Shown here: in pieces, positions 7,857 to 16,261 of the stretch | Position numbering within the stretch: position 1 is the stretch's first letter | How the letters are laid out: every line of letters begins with the position of its first letter | Assembly (NCBI GenBank): GCA_023146045.1 | Contig: JAGLCW010000022.1 | Coordinates: forward strand, 1 to 52,179 | Direction of reading: 5' to 3' | Length of the DNA stretch: 52,179 nucleotides | Origin: Caldisericia bacterium | GTDB lineage: Bacteria > Caldisericota > Caldisericia > UBA6126 | Position numbers and translations under genes: made by a program | Notes under the pieces: model-generated | Seen by the model: only the letters and a program-made list of their open reading frames with translations | The model's database searches: none | What the model was told of the DNA's origin: nothing

Positions 7857-8918
7857 CTAATAGATCTCTCTGATTTTTTCTGCTAATTCGTCTGGACTAG
7901 GTACATTTCCACCGAGTCTTCCATAAAAATTAACAGGCTTTTTAGCATTTACACATAGTTGAACATCTTCAATCATTTGCCCTGCACTGAGTTCAAAAAC
8001 ATAAAAAGCTTTTACATTTTCTTTTTGTAAAGCATTTTTTATGTTTTCTGACGGGAATGGCCAAAGAGTTATAGGTCTAATTAAACCGACTTTAAGACCT
8101 TCTTCTCTAACCTTGTCAATTGCAGTTTTGGCAATTCTTGCTGTTGTTCCATATGCAACGACAACAATTTTTGCATCATCGGTTTTGTATTCTTCACACA
8201 TAACTTCAGTATTTTCGATCTCTTTATATCTTTTCTGCAGTTTGTGGTTGTGTCTTTCTAAACCGTCTAAATCAAGATCTAATGAGTTAATAAGATTTTT
8301 TTCACGTTTTGGATCTCTTCCAGTTGCCGCCCATTCTTTCTTAGCTAGATCTTCAGGTTTTATTTCATCTTTATATTCTACGGCTTCCATAATCTGACCC
8401 AAAAGACCATCACTTAAGATCATTACAGGTATACGGTACTTATCAGCTAAATCAAAAGCTTTAAATATAAGATCTGCTTGTTCCTGTAAATTTGTTGGTG
8501 CTAAAGTGATAATTTTGTAATCACCATGCCCACCGCCTTTTGTAGCCTGGAAATAATCCGCTTGGGAAGGTCCAATCCCTCCTAAGCCAGGTCCACCTCG
8601 CATGACGTTAACAATTACTACTGGTAATTCAGCGCCGGCACAATACGATACACCTTCCATCATAAGGCTTATACCGGGACTAGAGGAAGTAGTCATAACT
8701 CTGTGTCCAGCAGCTGATGCACCATACAACATATTTATTGCAGCAACTTCACTTTCGGCTTGTACAAACGTTCCATTTACTTCAGGTAAACGTTTTGCCA
8801 TATATGCAGGTGCTTCATTTTGTGGCGTAATCGGATATCCAAAATAAAGTCTACATCCTGCCTTAACAGCAGCTTCACCAAGGACTTCAGCGCCCTTCAT
8901 TAGTATTTTATTACCCAT
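7857..8918 (-). CDS. vorB: 2-oxoacid:ferredoxin oxidoreductase alpha subunit VorB-like
   Basis: 353-residue alpha subunit, N-terminal FGYPITPQNE motif, then QAESEVAAINM, TSSSPGISLM and NVMRGGPGLGG. These match the VorB type (3-methyl-2-oxobutanoate oxidoreductase) better than KorA. The ATG at 8918 has an AAAGGAG site at good distance. It is the first gene of the vorBA-gamma-pepT-fba run. No small ferredoxin-like delta subunit gene lies next to this operon, unlike the second set at 49020-51676. Substrate preference cannot be decided from sequence. Confidence 0.9.
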   Translation of the reverse strand: MGNKILMKGAEVLGEAAVKAGCRLYFGYPITPQNEAPAYMAKRLPEVNGTFVQAESEVAAINMLYGASAAGHRVMTTSSSPGISLMMEGVSYCAGAELPVVIVNVMRGGPGLGGIGPSQADYFQATKGGGHGDYKIITLAPTNLQEQADLIFKAFDLADKYRIPVMILSDGLLGQIMEAVEYKDEIKPEDLAKKEWAATGRDPKREKNLINSLDLDLDGLERHNHKLQKRYKEIENTEVMCEEYKTDDAKIVVVAYGTTARIAKTAIDKVREEGLKVGLIRPITLWPFPSENIKNALQKENVKAFYVFELSAGQMIEDVQLCVNAKKPVNFYGRLGGNVPSPDELAEKIREIY

Positions 8919-8948
8919 TTCAACTCCTTTGCTTCTAGAGCTAATCAG

Positions 8949-8976
8949 ATTATAAGATTTAGCATGCTTAAAACAA
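8949..8976 (-). promoter_or_regulatory. Candidate promoter of the vor operon with internal palindrome
   Basis: On the minus strand, TTGTTT (8971-8976) and a perfect TATAAT (8949-8954) are 16 bases apart, upstream of vorB. The spacer holds a near-palindrome centred on GCATGC (TTAAGCATGCTAA), a plausible operator site. The -35 matches only three consensus bases. Confidence 0.45.
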
Positions 8977-8989
8977 CCAGATAATATTG

Positions 8990-11695
8990 CTATGGCAAAG
9001 GGAATCTTTTTTTAATCCAGGTTGTGTTACCTGCCAAATCTTGCGCAGTCAATCTTATAGAACAGTATTCTTGGTCTAAATATATTTTACCATCAAATTT
9101 ACCATTTTTGTCGACTGTTATTAAAGCTGCTTCATCATAGTCTAATTCGTAAAAAAGAAACAATCCTAGCGATTTATTTTCATCTGTTATTGAACCAGTC
9201 ACTCTGATGGTTTTGCTATCAATGTTACTAAATGTTGCTTCAATCGTGGGAGGAATAGTGTCAATTAGTGCTCTAGAACTTTTACCTTCAACCCAGTTTT
9301 TAACTTTTTTGTAATCTTTTCCCAATGGCAACACATATGGTTTAATTTCGTACAATCCATCTTTAAGTAATTTACCTTTTACTCTACCGGTAAATTCAGC
9401 TTTAAAGTAGCCAGCTCCAATCAGATTGCGAAAATAAAAGAGGTTTCCTATATAGTTACTCTCGCTATCAAACAAATCTATTTCAATGCCGTCAATATTG
9501 TATGGTGAAAGACAGTAAAAATTATTTGAGTCAGCATTTCCATCACTATTTGGTGAAATTGCAAGAGTTGGAAACATATAAGATGCTAAAATTACAGGCA
9601 TATCGGGATACTCACCGTTATAGAAAATACTTGGAATATGAAAATCTTTCTTTCCATTGTGTGTTATATTGATCCAGAATTCTCCAAATTCTTTTATAGT
9701 CTTTTCATTTATCTCTAAAGTTAACTCAATTTCTACTGAACCACCTGGTTTAATGGAACATTCATACGGAGATACTGTAACAGAAAGATTCTGTTTAACA
9801 GCTGAAGAACATTCAATCAATACATATTCATCAGTTTTACCTTTGTTAGTTATCACAAATTTTCTTTTAGTTTTTGGCTGAGTAACTTGATTAAAAGAAA
9901 TAGTTGTTGGAGAAGCTATTAGTGTGCCCTTGAAAGAATTTTCAAGATTTATTTGACCTGAACCTTGTTTGTATATTGAGTAAGGTTTCAGCGTAAGTGG
10001 GTTTTTTATTACTGAGGAATAATTTACTAACAGAGACTTTATATCTCTAACACTCCAATCTGGGTGGAGTTCTTTTAATAAAGCTGCTCCACCAGCAACA
10101 AATGGTGAAGACATACTAGTTCCACTCATTGCAGTATACTGGTTGTTACAGATTGAAGATACTATTCGGTATCCAGGAGCTGTTATTTCTGGTTTTAAAT
10201 TAAAATCTGGAGTAGGTCCTTGTGACGAAAATGATGACATTACAGTTTTCTGATCGTTACTTGAGTAACTCACAAAAATTTCTCTATTGTTATTACACGA
10301 GTCCACTATATACAATCCTGTACTCTTTGAAACACTTATGATTGGTACACAGCTCTCTCTTTCATCTATGTAACTATTTGAAGGATATTCTTTGTTATTT
10401 ACGTGTATGATTGATTTAATGTTTGAGTTTTGAGCATTTTTATTAAGATCGTTCAATGTAAGATTGCTTTTGTAAACAATAACAGATTTATTATCATATT
10501 TTTTATCCCGGAAATTGCTTTCAGTTCCTTCTTCAAGCATTGGTATTAATTGTATCTCTTCTTCAGTAGTAATCCTTTTCTTTGTAATCCACTCACCTAT
10601 GGCAAAATGAAGTTTTTCATCCTCGGCTTTAAAATAAAACCCATCTTTTAAAGTAGCATCACTTGATGCAACAGATATAGAATCGCTCCCACTTCCTGGA
10701 GAATGAATTGGAAAACGATTCAAGTTTTCATTTCTATTTCCAGAATTACCAGCCGAGCATACTACAATCACACCACTTTTTGCAACAGCATTACACGCTT
10801 CAGCTAAGGGTTCAGATGACCACCCATAGTTTTTTCCTAAACTTAAATTCACAACATCACATTTATCAATGACTGCCTGTTCTAAAGCCATAATTATTGC
10901 GGCATCGCCTGTATTCTTTTCGCTATTTGAAAAAACTTTGTAAATCATCAATGACGCTTCTGGTGCGACACCAGAACCATTAGAAGAGCCAGCAACGAAC
11001 CCAGGCTCGCCATTTCCAGCTATTATTCCTGCAACATGTGTTCCGTGATTACTTAAGTACGGTTCATACGGTATGTTATTCATTATCGAAAAGTCGTACC
11101 CACCTTTAATTTTATACCAATTATTGTTCCAAGTTTTTCCAATACCGCCACCCAATTCTCCATGTTTAAAATCAACTCCAGTGTCAATAACTCCAACTAA
11201 AATATTTTTACCTTTGTAAATCTTTCCATTTTGCCCATTTATTTCCCAAGCTTCGGGTGCTTTAATTTTAGGTATAGAAATCGAACGTTGAAGCGCATAC
11301 TCAGATGCTAGATATATACTTTCTATATCTACATCTTCTTGTAATGTTTTGATAGTTTCGTAATCCGTTTTTACCGACACCCCATTAAAAACATTTTTGT
11401 ATTCAAATACCATTTGATCTGTATCGTTTTTAATACTAACGAACTTTTCCAAAAAATTATCGTGCTGTATGTCAATTATTTTTGAAGTTAAGTCATCTTT
11501 TAAGTTCTCGTTTTCGGTGTTTCTGAAGGAGTTTATAATAGATTCACCAGAAAATTTTATAATATATGTGTTTCTGGCATTAATGTTGAAAGTTTGAGCT
11601 TTAACCTTTTTAAATGGAAACAATATTGATAAAAGCAGTAAAACAATTAAAGTATAAATTTGAAAATTATTTCTAGATTTTAAATATTGTTTCAT
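8990..11695 (-). CDS. Secreted subtilisin-like serine protease, multidomain
   Basis: 901-residue S8 family protease, exported by a signal peptide (residues 1-34). An inhibitor-I9-like propeptide follows (about 40-130). The catalytic triad is complete: Asp in GVIDTGVD, His in NHGTHVAGI and Ser in SGTSMSSPF, with the oxyanion Asn in CSAGNSGN. A protease-associated insertion sits between His and Ser, and a fn3-like C5a-peptidase-type region and beta-rich repeats follow, as in lactocepin-type enzymes. No SLH or sortase anchor is visible. It probably degrades extracellular protein, fitting the peptide-fermenting look of the neighbouring operon. The ATG at 11695 has a GAGGAGAA site upstream. Confidence 0.92.
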   Translation of the reverse strand: MKQYLKSRNNFQIYTLIVLLLLSILFPFKKVKAQTFNINARNTYIIKFSGESIINSFRNTENENLKDDLTSKIIDIQHDNFLEKFVSIKNDTDQMVFEYKNVFNGVSVKTDYETIKTLQEDVDIESIYLASEYALQRSISIPKIKAPEAWEINGQNGKIYKGKNILVGVIDTGVDFKHGELGGGIGKTWNNNWYKIKGGYDFSIMNNIPYEPYLSNHGTHVAGIIAGNGEPGFVAGSSNGSGVAPEASLMIYKVFSNSEKNTGDAAIIMALEQAVIDKCDVVNLSLGKNYGWSSEPLAEACNAVAKSGVIVVCSAGNSGNRNENLNRFPIHSPGSGSDSISVASSDATLKDGFYFKAEDEKLHFAIGEWITKKRITTEEEIQLIPMLEEGTESNFRDKKYDNKSVIVYKSNLTLNDLNKNAQNSNIKSIIHVNNKEYPSNSYIDERESCVPIISVSKSTGLYIVDSCNNNREIFVSYSSNDQKTVMSSFSSQGPTPDFNLKPEITAPGYRIVSSICNNQYTAMSGTSMSSPFVAGGAALLKELHPDWSVRDIKSLLVNYSSVIKNPLTLKPYSIYKQGSGQINLENSFKGTLIASPTTISFNQVTQPKTKRKFVITNKGKTDEYVLIECSSAVKQNLSVTVSPYECSIKPGGSVEIELTLEINEKTIKEFGEFWINITHNGKKDFHIPSIFYNGEYPDMPVILASYMFPTLAISPNSDGNADSNNFYCLSPYNIDGIEIDLFDSESNYIGNLFYFRNLIGAGYFKAEFTGRVKGKLLKDGLYEIKPYVLPLGKDYKKVKNWVEGKSSRALIDTIPPTIEATFSNIDSKTIRVTGSITDENKSLGLFLFYELDYDEAALITVDKNGKFDGKIYLDQEYCSIRLTAQDLAGNTTWIKKRFPLP

Positions 11696-11778
11696 TTGTT
11701 CTCCTCGTTATTTTAAAAAAAACAATTATATTTAGTGTAAGTTTCTTATATATAATATTTCAAGGAAAAAATACTTAT

Positions 11779-12702
11779 ATGAAAATTATTGCTACCTCTG
11801 ATTTACACTTAGAAAAAAAGAAAAACCAATCTGCATATCAATTACCAGAACTTGTTTCTAATTATATCAAAACTCATAAAGAAGAAACATTCGTTTTTGC
11901 AATCATTGGTGATATTTCTCAAAATATCGATCTTTTAGAAGAATACTTACAGCTTTTCAAGAAAATCAGTATACCAAAGTTTTTTGTTTCCGGTAACCAC
12001 GATATTTGGATTAATGAGGAGACAGTCACTGGCAAACAAAGTAAAAACTCGTTTGACATTTATTCAACTGAATTACTAAATATTTGTAACAATTCTGGGT
12101 TTAACTATTTAGACAACAAACCGGTGATTATTGATAATATCGGCTTTGTTGGAAATATTGGATGGTATGATTATTCCTTTAGAAGAATATTAGAGCCTAA
12201 AGTTTCAAAAAAGTTTACATTTATTAGAAAAAATACTTTTGAAAAAGTTTCATGGAATCAATTAACATCAGATGATTATAGTAATAAAGAACTATGGTCT
12301 TCAGATGAAACCAACAGTTTTTATAGATTAACAGCTTGGAATGATAAATATTTCGTAAAATGGGCTGGAGCTTTTGATGATGTTTCTTTTTGCGAACATT
12401 GCTACAAAACTATTAATAATCATTTAAAAGAAATATCCAATGATTCTAAAAAAATTGTTTTCATGTCACATCATGCGATGTTTGAGGAGTGCTTGTTTCA
12501 AAAAAAGGATTATGCGTGGAGTTTTAATTTGGCATTCTCTGGATGTAAATATATTGGTGACTTTTTAATATCTCATTCTAAGATTACAAAAATAATATTC
12601 GGTCACACTCACATTCCTGGTAAATATCGCATATCGGACAAATTGGAAGCAATTAACCCTTGCTTTAAGCCGTCTAAACCATTTTGGGTAATTGATATTT
12701 AA
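11779..12702 (+). CDS. Metallophosphoesterase, calcineurin-like
   Basis: 307-residue cytosolic phosphoesterase with all family motifs intact: SDLHLE near residue 6, GDIS near 48, GNHD near 76, MSHHAMF and FGHTHIPG. The substrate is unknown; related proteins hydrolyse phosphodiesters or phosphomonoesters with a di-metal centre. It is divergent from the subtilase gene and convergent with yqeY, whose stop it overlaps by four bases. It is a useful contrast to the degenerate phosphoesterase domains elsewhere in this window. Confidence 0.85.
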   Translation: MKIIATSDLHLEKKKNQSAYQLPELVSNYIKTHKEETFVFAIIGDISQNIDLLEEYLQLFKKISIPKFFVSGNHDIWINEETVTGKQSKNSFDIYSTELLNICNNSGFNYLDNKPVIIDNIGFVGNIGWYDYSFRRILEPKVSKKFTFIRKNTFEKVSWNQLTSDDYSNKELWSSDETNSFYRLTAWNDKYFVKWAGAFDDVSFCEHCYKTINNHLKEISNDSKKIVFMSHHAMFEECLFQKKDYAWSFNLAFSGCKYIGDFLISHSKITKIIFGHTHIPGKYRISDKLEAINPCFKPSKPFWVIDI

Positions 12703-13157
12703 TCTTTAACTATTAAAATTTCTTCAACTGCTTTTTTGATGTCATAACCTTCCGCTTTTCCACTCAATTTTTTACTTGATTCTTTCATAATTAAACCAAA
12801 ATCCTTCATGGATGTTGCATTCAAATCTGAAATAATACTGCTGACTTCCTTTTTTATGTTATCAAAAGACATTAACTCTGGAAGATATTTGGAAATTATT
12901 TCAAATTCCTTTTGTTCTTTTTCAGCACTTTTGTCTCTACCGGCTTTTATATACTGGTCGATTGATTCTTTTCTTTTTTTTGCTTCAATCTTTAGTATCT
13001 TAACAATATCGTCATCGTTAATTTCTCTGTTCTTTCCTTTCAATTCAACTATTTTATATTGAATTGAAGACTTTATCATTTTCAAAGTCTCTGATGCGAT
13101 CTTATCCTTAGCTTTGTAAGCCACCATGAAGTCTTTTTTTATGATATCGTTTAACAT
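12699..13157 (-). CDS. GatB/YqeY domain protein
   Basis: 152-residue helical protein of the YqeY family, which resembles the tRNA-binding tail domain of GatB. The typical N-terminal run with ALKMIKSSI-like spacing (SETLKMIKSSIQY), KRKESIDQYIKAGR and KYLPELMS is present. The family is proposed to interact with tRNA or amidotransferase, but its exact role is not established. It starts two bases after the cupin isomerase stop and ends the long minus-strand run. Confidence 0.88.
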   Translation of the reverse strand: MLNDIIKKDFMVAYKAKDKIASETLKMIKSSIQYKIVELKGKNREINDDDIVKILKIEAKKRKESIDQYIKAGRDKSAEKEQKEFEIISKYLPELMSFDNIKKEVSSIISDLNATSMKDFGLIMKESSKKLSGKAEGYDIKKAVEEILIVKD

Positions 13158-13159
13158 TT

Positions 13160-13942
13160 TTACTCCTTATACAAATAAGAAAATTTTTCAGGATTTTCAA
13201 TAAACTGGTTGTATAGCGGTTCATCATTTTTTAATTCTTGAACTTTGAAATGTTTATAGCCGCATATTATCGGTGTTGGAAGATTCTTGTAATTTTCATT
13301 TTTTTCAAACTTTATAGGGTTTTCTGCTTCATATTTTATGTATAATGCTGCACCGCGTTTTTCTTTATATGGTTTGTAGTTTGAGGCAAAAGAATTCTCT
13401 ATAATGTTTGCCATGACTAAAGGTGTACTTTTAGTATTTACTGTAACATGTCCGTAATGAGATGGTATAATTATATGCTCTCCTTCATTTACACATACAG
13501 CTTCAATGTCTTCTATGCTTTTTAAATCATTTGAATATTTTTGAATTATATAATATGCAGTACCATGAATTACAGAATATATCTCTGGGTATCGAAGCTT
13601 ACTCTCTTTAGTTTGTTCTTTCATTATTGGATGGATGTGACCAATTGTTTTTATGTATTCTTCATTTACTCTTCCTGGCATTACTACAGTAATATCATGG
13701 CGTATTCTCCCAGATAAAATTGAACTATTGTCATTTACAAGCCTTATCCCGCGATACATTTTGTAAAGATTCGTATCTAAATCTATGCCTTTTATATTTA
13801 TGTAGTAGTCTTTAGCAGCATCCAAAGTTCTTGTTGATACATCATAAAGAACTTCACCTTGGTCATCAGTTGTTAAATCACCAGTTATTAAATCAAGTTT
13901 TATAGGTAGCCCAGAATTATTTTTTAATGAAATCTTGCTCAT
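13160..13942 (-). CDS. Cupin-type glucose-6-phosphate isomerase
   Basis: 260-residue cupin of the archaeal-type phosphoglucose isomerase family, interconverting glucose 6-phosphate and fructose 6-phosphate. The metal ligands are seen: two His in GHIHP, Glu in YPEIYSVIHG and His in PSHYGHVTVN. The protein is longer than the roughly 190-residue archaeal enzymes because of added N- and C-terminal segments. It lies 15 bases downstream of the thioredoxin-like gene and two bases upstream of yqeY, so it is probably co-transcribed with the envelope cluster without sharing its function. Other sugar-phosphate cupins are possible. Confidence 0.82.
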   Translation of the reverse strand: MSKISLKNNSGLPIKLDLITGDLTTDDQGEVLYDVSTRTLDAAKDYYINIKGIDLDTNLYKMYRGIRLVNDNSSILSGRIRHDITVVMPGRVNEEYIKTIGHIHPIMKEQTKESKLRYPEIYSVIHGTAYYIIQKYSNDLKSIEDIEAVCVNEGEHIIIPSHYGHVTVNTKSTPLVMANIIENSFASNYKPYKEKRGAALYIKYEAENPIKFEKNENYKNLPTPIICGYKHFKVQELKNDEPLYNQFIENPEKFSYLYKE

Positions 13943-13957
13943 TGTTGCTCCTCAATA

Positions 13958-14881
13958 TTACTTATTTAGATGTTGATCTAACCATTCTTTCAATAAGTCA
14001 ATTTGGACTTTATCGGAAACAATACTGTGATAAACAATATCGTGATTTTTATCTACAACGTAGAAGTTTGGTACTCCCGCAACACTATATTTATCGTATG
14101 TTTCGTTATCTATATCTTGCACTACTCTGTAAGAAACGTTATATTTTTCAATTTTCTCATCTCTTACTTTCGTTTGTCCGTTTGTATCAGTATTTACACC
14201 AATTACTCTTACCTTTTTTTCAACATATTCGTTGCTTAAATCTACTAACATTGGCAATGCTTTCAAACAAAACGGACATCTTGTTGCATAAAAGTTTAGT
14301 ATTATATATTCAGTGTCCTGTTTTTCTAGTTCTTTGTAGAGATCAAAGTCAACATCTTTAGTGTCTTTTAAAACAAAATTAGGGGCATTCATTAGAATTC
14401 TTGCTCTTGGTGTACTAAACGCTATTGCATTTGGATCTGGATAGTCAATAAGTGATATACCTATTATTCTTATAATAGTTTCGCTATCAGCGAATAATCT
14501 ATTTTTATATAGTTTTAGTGTTGTTTTTACTTCGTTGTCATCTATAAGTTCAATTTTATCTTTATTTTCGATATATATAGAAAAGGATCCCCATTCTGAA
14601 TCAAACGAAGCAGTAGATATGCTTTGCTTCCAATTGACATCATACCTTAGTGAACTTGTTATGTAACGAAGTGGTATCATATATTTGTTTGATTTGCTAT
14701 CTTTATAAACACTTACCGGCATCTGATAAGGTTGTCCGCCAATTTTAAAAATATACTTATTTTTGTAGAACACAATATCGCATTTAAAATCTTTTGCCTG
14801 TGTATTATTAAAATAACCAGAAGATACTGTAACAAGAACTGCACACAAAAAAACAACTGCAAATTTTACGACATTATTCAA
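13958..14881 (-). CDS. Stalk-domain/TlpA-like thioredoxin fusion, exported
   Basis: 307-residue envelope protein. A signal peptide or membrane anchor (residues 1-25) is followed by a copper-amine-oxidase-N-like stalk region (about 40-150; PLRYITSSLRY motif) and a C-terminal TlpA/ResA-type thioredoxin fold with active site CPFC near residue 200 and cis-Pro in GVPNFYVVD. It probably reduces or exchanges disulfides outside the cytoplasm. A TTG start at 14881 is chosen because AAGGAG is six bases upstream and the signal peptide starts there; an ATG at 14896 lacks a ribosome site. It overlaps the preceding membrane-protein gene by eight bases. Two CxxC proteins just upstream are candidate partners. 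Confidence 0.82.
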   Translation of the reverse strand: MNNVVKFAVVFLCAVLVTVSSGYFNNTQAKDFKCDIVFYKNKYIFKIGGQPYQMPVSVYKDSKSNKYMIPLRYITSSLRYDVNWKQSISTASFDSEWGSFSIYIENKDKIELIDDNEVKTTLKLYKNRLFADSETIIRIIGISLIDYPDPNAIAFSTPRARILMNAPNFVLKDTKDVDFDLYKELEKQDTEYIILNFYATRCPFCLKALPMLVDLSNEYVEKKVRVIGVNTDTNGQTKVRDEKIEKYNVSYRVVQDIDNETYDKYSVAGVPNFYVVDKNHDIVYHSIVSDKVQIDLLKEWLDQHLNK

Positions 14882-15539
14882 AACGCTCTCCTTCATCACA
14901 AATTTTTTGACACTTACTATCAATATCTTTTTTTTCAGTACTAGTTACAGAATTACAGCTACTTTCTTTTTCCATACGATCAGAAAGCTCTTTTTTCTTA
15001 AAATAACTTTCAGCGTTTGGATTGTTACACATATCACATCCAACACAATTAAACTTTCCGAGTTTCTGTCGTATCATACCTATTAATGCCCCAACAAGAA
15101 TAACTGGAAGGAAATATTTCATATACAATAACCATTCAGTGCTGTTTGTTGAGAATATAAAGGTAAAAAGTAACAAACCACCAAAAGCAACTACTGTTGC
15201 AATTGTTGTTAACCAAAAAGGTTTCATTTTAGTTCTAAAACCTGCTACTATCAAAACAAACACTATACTAACTGGAAGAGATATATAATTTATCATGCAT
15301 GGTATAACTAATGAATACAAAAAAGTACTTAAAATTGCGATCCATAAAAGTTTTTTCATGTTAAAATGAAATCTGGTCATAATGAATGAAATATACAATG
15401 CCGGTCTAATGACACATCCTATAACAGGAAGCATCGTTTCAATTAATGGGGCTGTTGCAAGATAAAATATAGTACCAACGGCACTTGTTATAGCAATAAA
15501 CGTAATATCTTTAGTTTCCATCGATAAATTCCATTTCAC
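14874..15539 (-). CDS. Polytopic membrane protein with Cys-rich tail
   Basis: 221-residue protein with about five or six hydrophobic segments between residues 8 and 155, then a polar tail carrying NCVGCDMCN, a CxxCxxC motif. Two further Cys lie near the C-terminus. The membrane part resembles ECF-transporter S-components in general pattern, but no specific family is recognised. The tail could bind a metal or cluster, or take part in thiol exchange. It overlaps the rhodanese gene by 29 bases and the thioredoxin gene by eight, so all three are translationally coupled. The start could instead be the ATG at 15521. Confidence 0.7.
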   Translation of the reverse strand: MKWNLSMETKDITFIAITSAVGTIFYLATAPLIETMLPVIGCVIRPALYISFIMTRFHFNMKKLLWIAILSTFLYSLVIPCMINYISLPVSIVFVLIVAGFRTKMKPFWLTTIATVVAFGGLLLFTFIFSTNSTEWLLYMKYFLPVILVGALIGMIRQKLGKFNCVGCDMCNNPNAESYFKKKELSDRMEKESSCNSVTSTEKKDIDSKCQKICDEGERFE

Positions 15540-16203
15540 CTGTATAATCTTTTACAGAACCACGTAACTTATAAACTCTATGAAAATTTAATCTAATTAG
15601 TGCTTCTCCAGCTAACTTTGTTTCTAGGTAGTTATCACCGACAAATATTACTTCACTCCATCTGTCTAGAGGAAACAAATATGGAACTACTTGCGTTAAG
15701 GGTATCGGAACTGAGTTTTTTATATGTTTCTTTTCCCATTCACCATCTGGTCTAACATCTACAATGAATAGATCTGGATAAAGTTTAACAAGGTCAGGTA
15801 AAGAATCGTAAGTAACGTCTAGAGGATAAAAATACATTGTCTTCTCTAGATCATCACAACCTCCGCCTAAGGCACAAGTTGAACAATCTTCCACCCAGTC
15901 TTGCTTAGAATTTATATAGGATACGAATTTTGCTGTTAGTCTAAACGTTGATAGAAAATCTACTAAGTAAAATTTCATTAAGCGAATTCCTGAGTTTGTC
16001 TTATTTTCGTTTAAAACAGAATTTTCATAAGCATCAATTAACACTCTTTGTGAATCTTTTTCAGAGACTATAATATTTGGTGTGTTTTTAAAGTCTTCGT
16101 ATCGAGTTATAGTTTTATGGTAAACAGAAAATGCAAATACTAAAAATAGTACTAGTGCAACAACGTTAACTATTGTATTTGTCAAACTTGATTTTTTTTT
16201 CAT
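15511..16203 (-). CDS. Membrane-anchored rhodanese-like protein lacking catalytic Cys
   Basis: 230-residue protein with one N-terminal membrane segment (residues 8-28), a middle stretch with three Cys in DCSTCALGGGC, and a C-terminal rhodanese fold containing the FIVDVRPDGEW motif. Aligned to standard rhodaneses, the active-site Cys position is Gly (IFVGDNYLE). The domain is therefore unlikely to be a sulfurtransferase in the classical way and may bind a ligand or partner instead. The CxxC upstream of it could still do redox chemistry. The orientation of the domain, inside or outside, is not certain from sequence. Confidence 0.8.
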   Translation of the reverse strand: MKKKSSLTNTIVNVVALVLFLVFAFSVYHKTITRYEDFKNTPNIIVSEKDSQRVLIDAYENSVLNENKTNSGIRLMKFYLVDFLSTFRLTAKFVSYINSKQDWVEDCSTCALGGGCDDLEKTMYFYPLDVTYDSLPDLVKLYPDLFIVDVRPDGEWEKKHIKNSVPIPLTQVVPYLFPLDRWSEVIFVGDNYLETKLAGEALIRLNFHRVYKLRGSVKDYTGEMEFIDGN

Positions 16204-16219
16204 ATTTATGTTTTTTGTA

Positions 16220-16253
16220 CCATACGCCCAATACTTTTGTATTGGGCGTATGG
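16220..16253. repeat. Perfect 15-bp inverted repeat between NHL and rhodanese genes
   Basis: CCATACGCCCAATAC (16220-16234) and its exact reverse complement (16239-16253) flank a TTTT loop in the 58-base gap of a minus-strand operon. There is no T-run on the downstream (minus-strand) side, so it is not a classical terminator. It could be a processing, stabilising or attenuating hairpin. Confidence 0.88.
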
Positions 16254-16261
16254 CTTAGTTC

